Shown in pieces: positions 25,955 to 34,477 of a DNA stretch of 64,000 nt. The DNA comes from Parasphingorhabdus cellanae (GTDB lineage: Bacteria; Pseudomonadota; Alphaproteobacteria; Sphingomonadales; Sphingomonadaceae), in the NCBI RefSeq assembly GCF_017498565.1, contig NZ_CP071794.1, forward strand, positions 3,462,001 to 3,526,000, given 5' to 3'. The translations under genes were made by a program, and so were the position numbers. How positions within the stretch are numbered: the stretch's first letter is position 1; each line of letters starts with the position of its first letter. The notes beneath the pieces are model-generated. The model saw nothing but the letters and a program-made list of their open reading frames with translations. It was not told the origin of the DNA and did no database searches.

Positions 25955-26374
25955 TTAAACCGGAGGCGCATGCGCATGCGGGCGGATATATTTAGGTTCA
26001 CTTATCTCATCAGATATGACCGGCGATAATCTATATACGAAATCCTGAGCGGCTGATTTTGAACGAACTGGACCTGCTGTGTCGCTTGTGATTGACGGTG
26101 AAGTAAGCAGCCCGAATGAACAGAGCTTTTGCTTTCCTTCGCCATGGCTACCGTCATTTTCCGAGCGTGATTGATTGTCTTGCTCGTCCGGTATTCTAAT
26201 TAATTGTGTTGCGTTCTTTGTGCCGTTGCAGAGACTGACAACCAGCGCTGTGCCTTTTGCTTCAACCATATAGCCTGGAGGTACTGCCACCTTAGCTATA
26301 GTGAACAACATGATAGCTAAGGCAAAAAGCCAAGCCTGCTGATCTAAAAAGAGACGGAACCTAGTCACAAACAT
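25955..26374 (-). CDS. DUF2946-like small membrane-anchored protein
   Basis: The 139-residue protein has an N-terminal hydrophobic segment (WLFALAIMLFTIAKVAVPPG), then GYMVEAKGTALVVSLCNG, a charged middle and a CSFG motif before a His/Pro-rich end (YIRPHAHAPP). The P-x-GYM...CNG...C-x-F layout resembles DUF2946 proteins, which are often encoded beside TonB-dependent copper receptors. A second protein of the same layout occurs at 49040-49459. It lies upstream of the two InhA-like genes on the same strand. Confidence 0.6.
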   Translation of the reverse strand: MFVTRFRLFLDQQAWLFALAIMLFTIAKVAVPPGYMVEAKGTALVVSLCNGTKNATQLIRIPDEQDNQSRSENDGSHGEGKQKLCSFGLLTSPSITSDTAGPVRSKSAAQDFVYRLSPVISDEISEPKYIRPHAHAPPV

Positions 26375-26497
26375 ATCTCATGATTTACAAAGATCCAAAA
26401 TAATCATTGGGCACTTATCTAAACATATCCGCGTTTCATTATAACATGGAGCTGATCCTAGCACCCGATAGTTTCAGCCCCAGATGCTCTATGTAGG

Positions 26498-27676
26498 CTA
26501 AAGAACAGCAGCGATAGCTTCGGCAACATACTTGACATTGCTTTCTGTCAATCCTGCTACATTAATACGGCCAGATGTCGTAATATGCACATGATGCCCT
26601 TCTCGAATTTCTTTCACCTCGGAGGGAGTGAGTCCTAGCATTGCAAACATGCCTTGGTGATCTTTCAAATAGGAAAATTTATCTGCTCCTGCGGCGGTCA
26701 TATAGTCTACCAGCTTCTGCCGCATCGATGAGACACGCACACGCATTTCCTCAAGTTCGAAGCGCCATTGCGCTGCTTTTCCTGTGTCAGATAATATGCT
26801 GGCGATTACCGCAGCTCCGTGATCGGGTGGCATAGAATAGTTGCTGCGGATTAGAGGCATTAGATGGCCTTTTGCTTTTTCAGCGGCCGCACTGTTCTCG
26901 CCGACAATAGTGATAGCCCCAACTCTTTCACGATAGACAGCGAAGTTTTTTGAGCATGACGAGGCGATGAGCGTTTCCGGTAAATTATCGACAAGGTTAC
27001 GCAGCGGTGTCGCGTCCTCGTCGAGACCCTTGCCAAAGCCTTGATATGCAAAATCAATCAAAGGCGTCGCACCTGTTTTTTCAAGTAGCTCGGATACCGC
27101 TTGCCATTGATTTTCGTTGAGATCAGCGCCAGTCGGATTATGACAACATCCATGCAATAATAGAGTGTCTTCGGCTGTTAAACCTTCGAGGCTGGCCATC
27201 ATTGCATCGAAGGTCAATTTTCCAGACGGCACATCATAATATGGGTACGTAACTAGCTCCAAGCCCACGGCTGGAAATATTGCTTTATGATTTGGCCAAG
27301 TTGGCGTTGGAATAAATACCCGACCTTCAGGCTTTAGCTTTTGCAGCAGACTTGCTGCGGCCCTGACTGCACTCGTACCACCTGGGGTCTGGACCGTGCG
27401 AGCCCTGTCGGTACGACCAGAGTTGCCTAGAACAAGCTTTCGGATCTCATCATTGAATAGTGAGTTTCCTGCAGACGATATATAGGCTTTTGTAGGCTGA
27501 TTTCTAACCAGATCCTCCTCAGCTTCTTTGATCGTTTGGAGAATTGCAGCGTGTCCGTTTTCATCCTTATAGACCCCGATACCCAGATCTACCTTGTTTG
27601 GACTTTGATCGCTTCCGAACAATTTGGCCAACCCCAAAATTGGATCTGCGGGCGGGTCTTTTAGTGTTGAAAACAT
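26498..27676 (-). CDS. Aromatic amino acid aminotransferase (TyrB/AspC family)
   Basis: The 392-residue PLP-dependent class I aminotransferase has the TyrB/AspC start FSTLKDPPADPILGLAKLF and VDLGIGVYKDENG. It also has TPGGTSAVRAAASLL, LLHGCCHNPTGADLN and the PLP lysine in ASSCSKNFAVYRERVG, with the C-terminal arginine region SGRINVAGL. It should interconvert an aromatic or dicarboxylic amino acid and its 2-oxo acid. I chose ATG 27676 over ATG 27688 because the family begins MFxx and a GGA lies at the right distance. It is divergent from the TPP enzyme at 27930. Confidence 0.92.
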   Translation of the reverse strand: MFSTLKDPPADPILGLAKLFGSDQSPNKVDLGIGVYKDENGHAAILQTIKEAEEDLVRNQPTKAYISSAGNSLFNDEIRKLVLGNSGRTDRARTVQTPGGTSAVRAAASLLQKLKPEGRVFIPTPTWPNHKAIFPAVGLELVTYPYYDVPSGKLTFDAMMASLEGLTAEDTLLLHGCCHNPTGADLNENQWQAVSELLEKTGATPLIDFAYQGFGKGLDEDATPLRNLVDNLPETLIASSCSKNFAVYRERVGAITIVGENSAAAEKAKGHLMPLIRSNYSMPPDHGAAVIASILSDTGKAAQWRFELEEMRVRVSSMRQKLVDYMTAAGADKFSYLKDHQGMFAMLGLTPSEVKEIREGHHVHITTSGRINVAGLTESNVKYVAEAIAAVL

Positions 27677-27929
27677 AAATTTTTCCATTCAGCGATAATT
27701 GAGAAATCAAACTAGTTTGTTGCTTAGTGTCTCGCATAGTAAGATCAAATCACGATTGACGCAACAGAATTATGCTGATAGATGCTCGAAAAATCAGGTT
27801 CGCCTCGATGAATGATGCCTTCATTTTGTGATTTCTACATCAGAAATATCTCGAATTCTCAATCATCTGGCGCTCATATTATTTGATACAAAAACGAAAC
27901 CTCCCCTTTGCTAAGGAGCAAAAAAGATA

Positions 27930-29600
27930 ATGAGCAATATTAAAGACCACTCAACTGTTCCAATATCGGGCGCCAAGAAAATGAGCGGCGGTGATGCTTT
28001 GGTATTGGGGCTCCACCGGTGGGGTGTTGATACCATGTTTGGCGTGCCCGGGGTTCAGTTGGATCATCTGTTTGATGGATTGTACCGTAACAAGGGCGAC
28101 GTCCGCCTGATCCACACCCGTCATGAGCAGGGTGCGGCATATATGGCTTTTGGTTATGCTACTTCAACAGGAAAGCCCGGCGTATGTGCTGTTGTTCCCG
28201 GTCCTGGTATATTAAACGCTGGCGCGGCACTGTCGACTGCTTATGCTTGCAATGCTCCCGTTCTCTGCCTGACTAGCACCATCAATAGCGCTCTAATCGA
28301 TCGCAAATATGGCGCGTTACATGAGGTGGACAATCAGGAAGGCATTTTGCGTTCTCTTACTAAATGGACTGGTCGCGCTGCTCACGCTAGCGAGATTCCT
28401 GGCTTAGTAGATGAGGCTTTCCGTCAGTTGTTGACTGGTCGTCCACGCCCAGTTGCATTAGAGATTCCACCAGATATTTTGGCGCAGCAAGCAATGATCG
28501 CGTATCCAAAAGATCTCCCAGATCTTACTAGTCCGGCTGTGGATCAGGATTTGATTGAGAAAGCTGTTGCACTTTGCCGCGATGCCCAGAATCCGATGAT
28601 CGTGGTTGGCAGTGGTGCGCAGGGAGCCAGTGACCAAATTTTGCGCCTTGCGGAAATTTTGCAGGCACCGGTAGTAAGCCGTCATATGGGTCGGGGTGTG
28701 CTGCCTTACGGACATGATCTTGCCATTCCGGCTGCTGCTGCCATCCCACGATGGGCAGATGCTGACCTAGTGATTGGTATTGGTACACGTTTGCAACAAT
28801 TACGCGAATGGGGTCACGATAGTAAATTGAAGGTGGTACGGATAGACCTTGACCAGGCTGAAATGCAGCGCGTTGTCCCAGCAGATGCGGCAATATGCGC
28901 TGATGCTGCCGTCGGCACGGCAGCTCTTGTAGAGAAGCTTGAAAGCGCGAATATCAGCAATGCCGACAGAACAGCGGAATATGCAGCGGTCAATGCCGAT
29001 TTCCGCAACGCGATTGTTGAAGAAATGCAGCCGCAAATGGGTTATCTTGACGCTATACGAGCCGAAATGACACCAGACGATGTCTTTGTCGACGAGATGA
29101 CCCAAGTGGGTTATGTATCGCGGTTTGGAATGCCTATATTGAAGCCGCGTACTTATGTATGTTCGAGCTACCAAGGTACCCTTGGTTACGGCTATGCCAC
29201 AGCGATTGGCGCGCAGGTGGGTGCTGGTACTCGCCAGGTTATCTCTATTAACGGCGATGGAGGTTTCATGTTCACGATGCCTGAGTTGGCAACAGCTGTT
29301 CTGCACGAAATACCGCTGATAGCGATTGTATTTGCAGACGGTAATTTTGGGAATGTTCGTAATATTCAAAAAGGCGCCTATGGTGGCCGCCTTATTGCAT
29401 CGCATCTGCACAATCCTGATTTTGTCGAATTGGCGAAAAATTTTGGAGCGACGGGATTGCGCGCGCACAATCCGGAGGAATTGCGTGAAGCTATCCGCGA
29501 AGCAAAAGCTGCCGGTAAGCCAGCCTTGATCGAAGTGCCTTATGACATAGATAATTCGGCTTCGCCTTGGAAGCATGTGCACGGCCGGAAAGTAAGGTAA
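27930..29600 (+). CDS. Thiamine pyrophosphate-dependent enzyme (acetolactate synthase/decarboxylase-like)
   Basis: The 556-residue three-domain ThDP enzyme has an N-terminal PYR domain with the activating Glu in HTRHEQGAAYMAFGYA, a central domain (PMIVVGSGAQG), and a C-terminal PP domain with the GDGGFMFTMPELATAVLHE and NFGNVR magnesium/TPP motif. The family covers acetolactate synthase, benzoylformate and 2-oxo acid decarboxylases. The typical PDC/IPDC HH pair is not seen, so the exact reaction is open. Divergence from an aromatic aminotransferase suggests it acts on an aryl 2-oxo acid. AAGGAG precedes the start. Confidence 0.88.
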   Translation: MSNIKDHSTVPISGAKKMSGGDALVLGLHRWGVDTMFGVPGVQLDHLFDGLYRNKGDVRLIHTRHEQGAAYMAFGYATSTGKPGVCAVVPGPGILNAGAALSTAYACNAPVLCLTSTINSALIDRKYGALHEVDNQEGILRSLTKWTGRAAHASEIPGLVDEAFRQLLTGRPRPVALEIPPDILAQQAMIAYPKDLPDLTSPAVDQDLIEKAVALCRDAQNPMIVVGSGAQGASDQILRLAEILQAPVVSRHMGRGVLPYGHDLAIPAAAAIPRWADADLVIGIGTRLQQLREWGHDSKLKVVRIDLDQAEMQRVVPADAAICADAAVGTAALVEKLESANISNADRTAEYAAVNADFRNAIVEEMQPQMGYLDAIRAEMTPDDVFVDEMTQVGYVSRFGMPILKPRTYVCSSYQGTLGYGYATAIGAQVGAGTRQVISINGDGGFMFTMPELATAVLHEIPLIAIVFADGNFGNVRNIQKGAYGGRLIASHLHNPDFVELAKNFGATGLRAHNPEELREAIREAKAAGKPALIEVPYDIDNSASPWKHVHGRKVR

Positions 29601-29602
29601 GC

Positions 29603-30817
29603 ATGATTGCTGCATCTGATAACCAATCCAAGCAAGGAAAAAGTCAAGGGCGACCCGCGCAGAAAACGCTAGATATTCTAAAGCGTCTGATTGCGTTTCA
29701 AACTGTTAGCAGAGACAGCAATATTGATCTTATCAACTGGGTTCAGGAATACTTACAAGACGCAGGTATCGAAAGCCACACAACCAAAGGTGAGCATGAA
29801 GGTAAAGCTAACCTTTTTGCCACCATAGGTAGTGGTGAGGGCGGTATCGTATTATCGGGACATACCGATGTTGTCCCCGTTGATGATCAGGAGTGGGATA
29901 CAGACCCATTCGACATGACTGAAAAGGACGATGGCCTATTATACGGCCGTGGTACCTGCGATATGAAGGGCTTTATAGCTGTTGCTCTGTCTAAAATTGA
30001 TGCATTGAAACAGGCTGCATCTCAGGGCGCACCGATACATTTGGCATTCTCTTTTGATGAAGAGGTTGGGTGCTTGGGGGTACGCCACTTGATTGAGGAA
30101 CTCGGTAAGCGGAAGATAAAACCGACAGGTTGCATCATTGGCGAGCCAACGAGCATGAAGACGGTTGTGGGCCATAAAAGTGGCTCCGTTTATACGTGTA
30201 ACGTAACGGGCCGTGAAATTCACAGTTCGCTAGAGCCTCAGGGTGTGAATTCAGTAGAATATTCTGCTCGGATCATTCTCAAAATCGCGGAAATTCGAGA
30301 GCGTTTGAGAAATAATGAAAGGCGCAACGAAGGTTTTGAAGTTCCCTATACGACATTACAAACCGGTGTGATCAATGGTGGCCATGCCAGCAATATTATT
30401 CCCGGCCATGCCAGTTTTCGTTTTGATATCAGGGCACTTCCGTGGACTGATCCCGAAGAGCTGGTTGCAGAAGTGCGCGAATATTGCGAAACGAAATTGA
30501 TCCCTGAAATGCGTAAAGTGGCGCCCGAAGCGAATATTGAGATCACAAAAAAGGGCCATGTTCCCGGATTTGTTATTGCTGATGACGCTCCTTTGACGCG
30601 TTATGTTCAACGGTTAAATCGTTCCAATAGCCCTCCAGGTTTAGTCACTTTTGGTACTGAAGGCGGGCTTTTTCAAAATGCGGGTGTGCCCTGCGTAATT
30701 TGTGGCCCAGGCTCCATTTCGCAAGCACACAAGCCCAACGAATTTGTAGCGTTGAGCCAATTGGCACAATGCGAAAAATTTATGGATCGATTGGCTCAGG
30801 AGCCCTTTACGGGCTGA
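29603..30817 (+). CDS. M20 family deacylase (ArgE/acetylornithine deacetylase-like)
   Basis: The 404-residue zinc amidohydrolase has SGHTDVVPVDDQEWDTDPF, GRGTCDMKGFIAVAL and DEEVGCLGVRHLIEE with the paired metal ligands and catalytic Glu, GEPTSMKTVVGHKS, and the dimerisation lid. It closely follows the ArgE subgroup pattern. These enzymes remove an N-acyl group (acetyl, formyl or succinyl) from amino acids. ATG 29603 was taken instead of an upstream in-frame start inside the TPP gene; an AAGG lies just before. It forms an operon with the TPP enzyme (2-base gap), hinting at N-acyl aromatic amino acid use, not arginine synthesis. Confidence 0.9.
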   Translation: MIAASDNQSKQGKSQGRPAQKTLDILKRLIAFQTVSRDSNIDLINWVQEYLQDAGIESHTTKGEHEGKANLFATIGSGEGGIVLSGHTDVVPVDDQEWDTDPFDMTEKDDGLLYGRGTCDMKGFIAVALSKIDALKQAASQGAPIHLAFSFDEEVGCLGVRHLIEELGKRKIKPTGCIIGEPTSMKTVVGHKSGSVYTCNVTGREIHSSLEPQGVNSVEYSARIILKIAEIRERLRNNERRNEGFEVPYTTLQTGVINGGHASNIIPGHASFRFDIRALPWTDPEELVAEVREYCETKLIPEMRKVAPEANIEITKKGHVPGFVIADDAPLTRYVQRLNRSNSPPGLVTFGTEGGLFQNAGVPCVICGPGSISQAHKPNEFVALSQLAQCEKFMDRLAQEPFTG

Positions 30818-30830
30818 CCCTGGAATTGCT

Positions 30831-31241
30831 TTAGCCAACCAGTTCACGTTTCAACGGAATAAAATGTTCGGTTTGTACGCGCCAATCATTTCCAAATTCG
30901 TACCACCGCGCTGTATAGGATCCGGTAACAGAGATAAGGGGTGCCGGTTGCTGCCATTGGCTAGACCAAAACCCTGTTTCCGCCAACAAGTTATCGCCGT
31001 CGACTACTTGTAGGGGAGTGCGAATAAGCGTGACGAATCCAGGCCGTTTAAACAGGCTTTGAAATGCCTCCATCATGGGTTCGCGACCGCTGATAACTGT
31101 TGCCCCGCTGGTTATGATAAGCGCCTCATCCGTTAAATATTCGCACGCGTCTTTTGCGCGGTGCTTGGCAATAGCTGCGTTGGAGAGCTTGCGTGTCTCG
31201 CGGACGATTTTCAATGAAGCGCTGGTATCTGCTTTATCCAT
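30831..31241 (-). CDS. NTF2-like/DUF4440 (SnoaL-fold) protein
   Basis: The 136-residue cone-shaped NTF2-like protein begins with a helix (SNAAIAKHRAKDACEYLTDEAL), then ITSGATVISGREPMMEAF, RTPLQVVDGDNLLAETGFW and a WYEFGNDWRVQTEHF closing strand. This is the DUF4440/YybH pattern. Members are often ketosteroid-isomerase-like or hydrolase accessory proteins with no fixed reaction. It overlaps the IclR regulator upstream by 8 bases, so both are on one minus-strand transcript. Confidence 0.8.
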   Translation of the reverse strand: MDKADTSASLKIVRETRKLSNAAIAKHRAKDACEYLTDEALIITSGATVISGREPMMEAFQSLFKRPGFVTLIRTPLQVVDGDNLLAETGFWSSQWQQPAPLISVTGSYTARWYEFGNDWRVQTEHFIPLKRELVG

Positions 31242-32064
31242 CTTCTGAAGACACCGGAGGGAATCGGATATTTGAACCTAATATGTGAGAGCAGGTCGCG
31301 CAGGCGTCAATGAGGGCTTGTAACATCGTTTCTGGAGGGCCGGAATCTTTCAATTCGTCACTCGGGAGGACGACGGTCACGATTGCGGCAAGTCTCTCCT
31401 CTTTATCGAAGACGGGGCCGGCGATTGCACCATATCCAACATTATACTTGTTCTCAGCCCAACAATAATAACATTGTTGCAGCTTTATAACGTCTTCATG
31501 CAGTCGCTTGTCGTCCAAAACCCGGAAGTCAGGGTCTCTTGCAATTAAGTGCTGCATCATTGCTTTTCTTTCTTCTCTTGGCATGAACGCGAACGAAACC
31601 AGCGCGCTTGGAGAATAGGGCAAGCTAAGAATTAGTCCTATTTGGACATCTATACGTATAGGATTGTCAGCTGGTTTGCTATCCATGACTATAGCATCGC
31701 CTTTGGCCGGCGAGCATAAGAGAACGGTTCTGCTAACTTGTTCCTTGAGGGTTTCTAGAGGCTCCGCGAATAGCTCCGAGAAATTCATTCTCGCGGATGC
31801 GATATATCCCCAACGCAATGCTCTCCACCCCAGTGTGTAGCCCTGACGCACTGATGATCTGGTCACCAAACCAAGAGTCTCCAAATTGGTCAGATGACGA
31901 GATGCTCTTGATTTGGTGATTTGGAGAGCGTCGGCTGCCTGTTGTACGCCAGCTGCCCCTTCTTGTTCCGCCAGAAAATCAACTAGATCAGCAGCTATAG
32001 AAACGGCTTCAATTTTCCTCTCTGACGAATTCGGCGCTCGACGCCGTGGATCTCGTTTTGTCAT
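31234..32064 (-). CDS. IclR family transcriptional regulator
   Basis: The 276-residue regulator has an N-terminal winged helix (QQAADALQITKSRASRHLTN, then LETLGLVTRSSVRQGYTLGWRALRWG) followed by the IclR effector-binding domain (SRTVLLCSPAKGDAIVMDSK; NVGYGAIAGPVFDKEERLAAIVTVVLPS). It is divergent from the Rieske oxygenase gene. The 125-base intergenic region holds the palindrome GTTGCG-N5-CGCAAC at 32084-32100, the likely operator of this protein or of the second IclR (39037). It probably controls the ring-hydroxylating and ring-cleavage genes in response to an aromatic effector. Confidence 0.92.
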   Translation of the reverse strand: MTKRDPRRRAPNSSERKIEAVSIAADLVDFLAEQEGAAGVQQAADALQITKSRASRHLTNLETLGLVTRSSVRQGYTLGWRALRWGYIASARMNFSELFAEPLETLKEQVSRTVLLCSPAKGDAIVMDSKPADNPIRIDVQIGLILSLPYSPSALVSFAFMPREERKAMMQHLIARDPDFRVLDDKRLHEDVIKLQQCYYCWAENKYNVGYGAIAGPVFDKEERLAAIVTVVLPSDELKDSGPPETMLQALIDACATCSHILGSNIRFPPVSSEDG

Positions 32065-32083
32065 AACTGCATTTTGCCATTTT

Positions 32084-32100
32084 GTTGCGCAGTACGCAAC
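32084..32100. promoter_or_regulatory. Operator palindrome GTTGCG-N5-CGCAAC (copy 1)
   Basis: Perfect 6-5-6 inverted repeat (spacer CAGTA) in the divergent IclR/Rieske intergenic region, 20 bases upstream of the IclR start and 88 upstream of the Rieske start. The identical half-sites recur at 39993 and 46714. The placement suits autoregulation by an IclR-family protein. Confidence 0.8.
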
Positions 32101-32188
32101 TCAAGAACTCATAAGTTGTGCAGAGCGAGATGAAAACATAGCAACACAGCTGAAGAATTTGTTTCATCTTGAGGTATTTTTTGCAGTT

Positions 32189-33472
32189 ATGTTGACTAAG
32201 AAGCAGAATGAAAGACTTACTCAAGTTGGCCCTGGAACTCCCATGGGTGAATTATTGCGGCGGTATTGGCATCCTATCGCAGCTGAATCAGAACTTGATG
32301 AAAGTCCCATCAAGCCAGTGCGACTGCTTGGTGAAGACTTGGTTATATATCGTTCTAAGAATGGGCAATATGGCCTCATAGAGAGAAATTGCCCGCATCG
32401 CCGCGCAGATTTTGCAAATGGGATCATCGAAGAAGACGGGATAAGATGCAGTTATCACGGATGGTGTTTTGACCATCGTGGGCAATGTGTTGAACAGCCC
32501 TACGAAGATCGCGCAAACCCCAAGGGTAAGTTCAAGGAAAAGATTCAAGCCAAAGCTTACAAGCTAGAAGCAAAGGCCGGAATGTTGTGGGCTTATATGG
32601 GGCCTGACCCCGCGCCCTTGGTACCCAACTGGGAGCCATTCACCTGGGATAACGGCTTTCGTCAGGTGGTTTTTGCCGATATTCCATGCAATTGGTTTCA
32701 ATGTCAGGAGAATAGCTGCGATCCGGTTCATTTTGAGTGGATGCATCGTAACTGGTCGTCTCGTCAATTTGGCGATGGCAGTTATGGCCCTGCGCATTTG
32801 GAGCTTAAATTTGATGAGTTTGAATTTGGCCATATATATCGTCGCGTCCGCGAGGATACAGATAAGGACAATCAGCACTGGACTATAGGAGCGACCACGC
32901 TTTGGCCCAATGCATTTTTTCTCGGCGATCATATTGAATGGCGCGTTCCAGTTGACGACGAGAACACGTTAAGCGTCACATGGATGTTCCATCGCGTCCC
33001 TTCCGATCGCGAGCCATATGTTCAAAAAAAGGTCCCCTATTGGAAGGGGCCAGTTAAAGACGAAGATGGCAATTGGATAACCAGCCATGTGATGAATCAA
33101 GATATCGTCGCTTGGGTGGGGCAGGGCGTCATTGCGGACCGAACCAAAGAGAATTTGGGTAAAAGCGATCTGGGTATCGCCAAAATACGAGCGTGTTTTG
33201 AGAAAAATATACAAGCTGTAGAAAACGGCGAAGATCCGATGGCGCTAATACGCGACTCAGATCAGAATATATGCGTGAAGTTACCAATCAAGCATCGTGA
33301 GCTTTTCACAACTTCAATGTCATTGGAAGACAGCAAGGCGCTCGCAAAAAGGCTCTCTTACAACTTAAATCAGCCTGACTATCAGCATCAGACCGGCCAA
33401 CCAGAATCTGTGAAAATGGAATACCAAAAAGCCATGGGTATGATTCCAGAAGATGCCACCGAAACAATTTGA
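32189..33472 (+). CDS. Rieske aromatic ring-hydroxylating oxygenase, alpha subunit (LigX/phthalate dioxygenase-like)
   Basis: The 427-residue oxygenase component starts MLTKKQNERLTQVGPGTPMG, resembling LigX-type O-demethylases and phthalate dioxygenase. Rieske ligands are Cys68, His70, Cys87 and His90 (CPHRR ... CSYHGW). The mononuclear iron site is Asp178, His181 and His186 in CDPVHFEWMH. It should be a single-subunit-type (alpha only) monooxygenase or dioxygenase; no beta subunit, ferredoxin or reductase is in the window. ATG 32189 is chosen because longer frame reading runs back into the IclR gene. It heads the operon with FAA, amidohydrolase and ALDH genes. Confidence 0.9.
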   Translation: MLTKKQNERLTQVGPGTPMGELLRRYWHPIAAESELDESPIKPVRLLGEDLVIYRSKNGQYGLIERNCPHRRADFANGIIEEDGIRCSYHGWCFDHRGQCVEQPYEDRANPKGKFKEKIQAKAYKLEAKAGMLWAYMGPDPAPLVPNWEPFTWDNGFRQVVFADIPCNWFQCQENSCDPVHFEWMHRNWSSRQFGDGSYGPAHLELKFDEFEFGHIYRRVREDTDKDNQHWTIGATTLWPNAFFLGDHIEWRVPVDDENTLSVTWMFHRVPSDREPYVQKKVPYWKGPVKDEDGNWITSHVMNQDIVAWVGQGVIADRTKENLGKSDLGIAKIRACFEKNIQAVENGEDPMALIRDSDQNICVKLPIKHRELFTTSMSLEDSKALAKRLSYNLNQPDYQHQTGQPESVKMEYQKAMGMIPEDATETI

Positions 33473-33493
33473 AAATTTAAAAAGGAAGTATGC

Positions 33494-34471
33494 ATGAAGC
33501 TCGGAACAATTCGCGTGAATGGGACGCCTCAGGTTATCGCAAAAGTGAAAGACAATAGCGCGGTTGCGGTGGACTATAGATGGATGGAAGATCTCATCGA
33601 AGCTGAAAATCGCGGTTTAGATACTGCTGCAAAAGCAATTGAAGATGCCCTGTCTGGTCGTAAACCAACTATTGACCTGACCGGCGTGAACTGGATGGCC
33701 CCAAATCCAAAAGCTTCAAAAATTCTCGGTTGTGCTGTCAACAACATAAATTTGAATAAAAGAGCTTATAAGCCGATGACGGCGCCAATGTTTTTTACAA
33801 AGGGGCGTTCTGCACTTACGGGTCATATGAAGACGATAGAGCTGTTGGAGGAGCACGGTCAGTCTATCAACGAGCCCGAGCCGGTGGCTGTTTTCGGGAA
33901 AAAAGCGAAGAATGTTTCAGACGAAAATATCATGGAGCATATTTTTGGTTGGACGCTCACCAACGATGTAACCGCTAGCGGTGTCAAGTTTAGCCAGGAC
34001 TCAATAGCACTGAAGCAGACCGCAGATCTAATCAAGCCGCACCATACCGGATGGCGCCCTCGCATGGGTGAGGATGGTGAAGTCGATACATATCTTCTGT
34101 TTATTTATCACTCTAAATCTAAAGCGGCTGATACCTTTGCGTCGATGGGGCCGTGGATTACCACAAAGGACGAGGTTCCTGACCCAAATAACCTGCGCGT
34201 TCGTGGTTATGTCGACGGCGAATGTTATACGGACGACAGCACGTCAAACTACTATTTCCCGGTTGAGCGAGTTCTTTCCGAAGCATCAAAGTGGTTTACG
34301 ATGGAGCCAGGCGACTGTGTGCATACCGGAACAGCGTCAAAAGGTACTGAGAAGCACCCGCGCGGCAACATTGGCACATATATGCATAACTATGATGGCA
34401 AAATGACAGACGTGGAAATTGAGGGTCTCGGAAAGCTGAGCAACTTGATCGACAGCAAATTCAAAGGGTGA
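33494..34471 (+). CDS. Fumarylacetoacetate hydrolase family protein
   Basis: The 325-residue protein is of the FAA/MhpD superfamily, whose members hydrolyse C-C bonds, decarboxylate or isomerise 2-oxo/2-hydroxy-muconate-type products using Mg. It has ILGCAVNNINL, the metal-site region EPEPVAVFGKKAKNV, FGWTLTNDVTASGVKFSQ and GDCVHTGTASKG. The last two blocks depart from the usual NDxxARDxQ and GDxxxTGTP strings, so its reaction may be unusual. It lies 21 bases after the Rieske gene with an AAGGAAG ribosome site, in the operon 32189-36878. Confidence 0.87.
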   Translation: MKLGTIRVNGTPQVIAKVKDNSAVAVDYRWMEDLIEAENRGLDTAAKAIEDALSGRKPTIDLTGVNWMAPNPKASKILGCAVNNINLNKRAYKPMTAPMFFTKGRSALTGHMKTIELLEEHGQSINEPEPVAVFGKKAKNVSDENIMEHIFGWTLTNDVTASGVKFSQDSIALKQTADLIKPHHTGWRPRMGEDGEVDTYLLFIYHSKSKAADTFASMGPWITTKDEVPDPNNLRVRGYVDGECYTDDSTSNYYFPVERVLSEASKWFTMEPGDCVHTGTASKGTEKHPRGNIGTYMHNYDGKMTDVEIEGLGKLSNLIDSKFKG

Positions 34472-34477
34472 GCTCTG

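Noticed and set aside
28800..29615. Minus-strand open frame of 271 codons
   Set aside because: Antisense to the C-terminal half of the TPP enzyme with its cofactor motif intact.
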